This document shows, piece by piece, positions 32,605 to 33,415 of a stretch of 33,415 nucleotides of DNA. Each line of letters starts with the position of its first letter. Positions within the stretch are counted from its first letter, which is position 1. Below the pieces are notes generated by a model, which saw only the letters and a list, made by a program, of their open reading frames with translations, had not been told where the DNA came from and did not search any database. Made by a program: the position numbers and the translations under genes. Location of the stretch: positions 1 to 33,415 of the forward strand of contig JAWUWD010000135.1 in the NCBI GenBank assembly GCA_034112085.1, in the 5' to 3' direction. Origin of the DNA: JAWUWD01 sp034112085. GTDB taxonomy: Bacteria > Bacteroidota > Bacteroidia > Cytophagales > Cyclobacteriaceae.

Positions 32605-32618
32605 ATGATCTAGATCAT
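32605..32618. promoter_or_regulatory. 14-bp perfect palindrome, Crp/Fnr-type operator candidate
   Basis: ATGATCTAGATCAT is fully palindromic and contains TGAT-N4-ATCA, the core of FNR-type boxes (TTGAT-N4-ATCAA). It lies about 50 bases before the stress-protein ATG, and about 40 bases before a possible transcription start near 32653 (from TAAATTGG, 32641-32648). Confidence 0.45.
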
Positions 32619-32637
32619 ATAATTGTATAAATTATAT
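32617..32637. promoter_or_regulatory. AT-rich 8-bp inverted repeat
   Basis: ATATAATT (32617-32624) and AATTATAT (32630-32637), 5-base spacer. Perfect, but AT-only, so chance is possible. It overlaps the end of the palindrome at 32605. Confidence 0.3.
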
Positions 32638-32665
32638 CCTTAAATTGGATGTAAATAATACAATT

Positions 32666-33415
32666 ATGAAAAGAATTCTTGTTCCCATAGATTTTTCGGA
32701 ATGTGCGAAATACGCACTTGACTTTGCTTGTGAATTGGCTCATAAGAATAATTCAAAATTGCTCATTCTACATACAGTTGAACACCCTATAGGCGGAGGT
32801 ATTGATCCAACAGGTGCTTCTGTTTTCCAATCTTTTGATGATGGTTTGATAGATCATTTGATTCAAAAAGGCAGGAAAAAAATGGATGAGGTCATTTCTA
32901 ATATTTCATTTCCAGCTGAGGAGATTACTCACCTAGTGGAGATTGGTCATCCCGCAGATTTTATTGTTGATAAAATAAGAGAATATAGTATTGATATGGT
33001 AGTAATGGGTACTCATGGAGCATCTGGAATCAGAGAAGCGCTAGTGGGATCTAATGCAGAGAAAATAGTAAGAAGGGCAACTTGTCCTGTGATCACTATG
33101 AAGTCTTCTGTAAAACTATCAGAGATTAAGAAAATGGCATTTGCTAGTGACTTTGCCAAGTTGGACAACAAGGCAATGGCTTTACTTAAACAAACACAGG
33201 ATGCCTTAGATATGAAAATTGATTTTGTGAGGATTAACACTCCTAATGATTTTCAGCGTGATGCTTTGACCAAGCGTCATATGGACAACTTGGTTACAAA
33301 GGAGATGTTTTTGAAATCTTCTCTTCATATCTATAATGATCTCAGTGAGGAAGAGGGGCTACTCAATTTTGCTGAAGAAAGACAATCAGATATGATAGGA
33401 ATGATAACTCATGGC
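32666..33415 (+). CDS. Universal stress protein, tandem-domain (UspA), cut by the window edge
   Basis: The frame from ATG 32666 runs open to the end (250 codons, no stop), so the C-terminus lies beyond. The first USP domain is complete: 'MKRILVPIDFSECAKYALDF' at the start and 'VVMGTHGASGIREALVGSNA' as the ATP-type G-x2-G-x9-G-S loop (about 111-130). The second domain starts near residue 150 ('IKKMAFASDFAKLDNKAMAL') and is truncated near 'MIGMITHG'. Tandem UspA proteins of ~280 residues are common in Bacteroidota and bind ATP in the cytoplasm. Two palindromes precede it. Confidence 0.92.
   Translation, partial: MKRILVPIDFSECAKYALDFACELAHKNNSKLLILHTVEHPIGGGIDPTGASVFQSFDDGLIDHLIQKGRKKMDEVISNISFPAEEITHLVEIGHPADFIVDKIREYSIDMVVMGTHGASGIREALVGSNAEKIVRRATCPVITMKSSVKLSEIKKMAFASDFAKLDNKAMALLKQTQDALDMKIDFVRINTPNDFQRDALTKRHMDNLVTKEMFLKSSLHIYNDLSEEEGLLNFAEERQSDMIGMITHG

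Overview
The window looks like a chromosomal segment of a gliding-type marine Bacteroidota, most likely order Cytophagales. The base composition is AT-rich. Several large secreted proteins end in type IX secretion (T9SS) type A sorting domains ('YPNP...G.Y...' endings). There are DUF1573 and DUF6089-like proteins, and several start-proximal sites fit the Bacteroidota promoter pattern TTG-N~20-TAnnTTTG. I cannot name the genus; a Reichenbachiella/Marivirga-like relative is a guess. Coding density is high and most genes look vertically inherited.

Layout. 1-6754 is secreted proteins and proteases: the 3' end of a T9SS cargo protein closed by a strong terminator, a small exported protein, a lipoprotein HEIGH-type (M57) metalloprotease on the minus strand, a T9SS subtilase with an unusual Asp-region motif, and a membrane-anchored partner gene. 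6913-9107 holds trpS and a double DUF1573 protein. 9192-21931 is a surface-polysaccharide and cell-surface locus: a Wzx-like flippase, two translationally overlapping SAM methyltransferases, a KpsS-like capsule transferase, a third methyltransferase, a CDP-glycerol glycerophosphotransferase-like enzyme, a 1.3k-residue T9SS protein with four recent 246-bp Ig-like repeats, a 65-residue glycine-rich peptide with a PID-CTERM-like tail, and a PglF/WbpM/CapD-type 4,6-dehydratase. The last three sit 1 and 23 bases apart and read as one operon.

21932-22787 has no intact gene but is not empty. It holds an 84-bp C-terminal fragment of a paralogue of the next outer-membrane gene, and a decayed IS200/IS605-type element: tnpA with nonsense and frameshift lesions and a His-to-Tyr change in the HUH motif, flanked by two similar subterminal hairpins. 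22788-29001 is mainly minus-strand housekeeping: a DUF6089-like barrel, tRNA-Arg(TCG), sucC, and a purC-STAS-rnz-queuosine precursor transporter operon, with a LolD-like ATPase on the plus strand. 29128-31900 is a LolD/FtsX-type ABC pair plus a DUF3299-like exported protein, possibly a metal-related module. The window ends with rnhB and a tandem universal stress protein gene cut by the right edge. Two palindromes lie upstream of it, one fitting the core of a Crp/Fnr operator.

The best candidates for something under-described are the T9SS Ig-repeat protein / PID-CTERM-like peptide / dehydratase operon, the IS remnant next to a duplicated OMP tail, the orphan minus-strand intrinsic terminator in front of the HEIGH protease, and the palindromes in front of the stress-protein gene.
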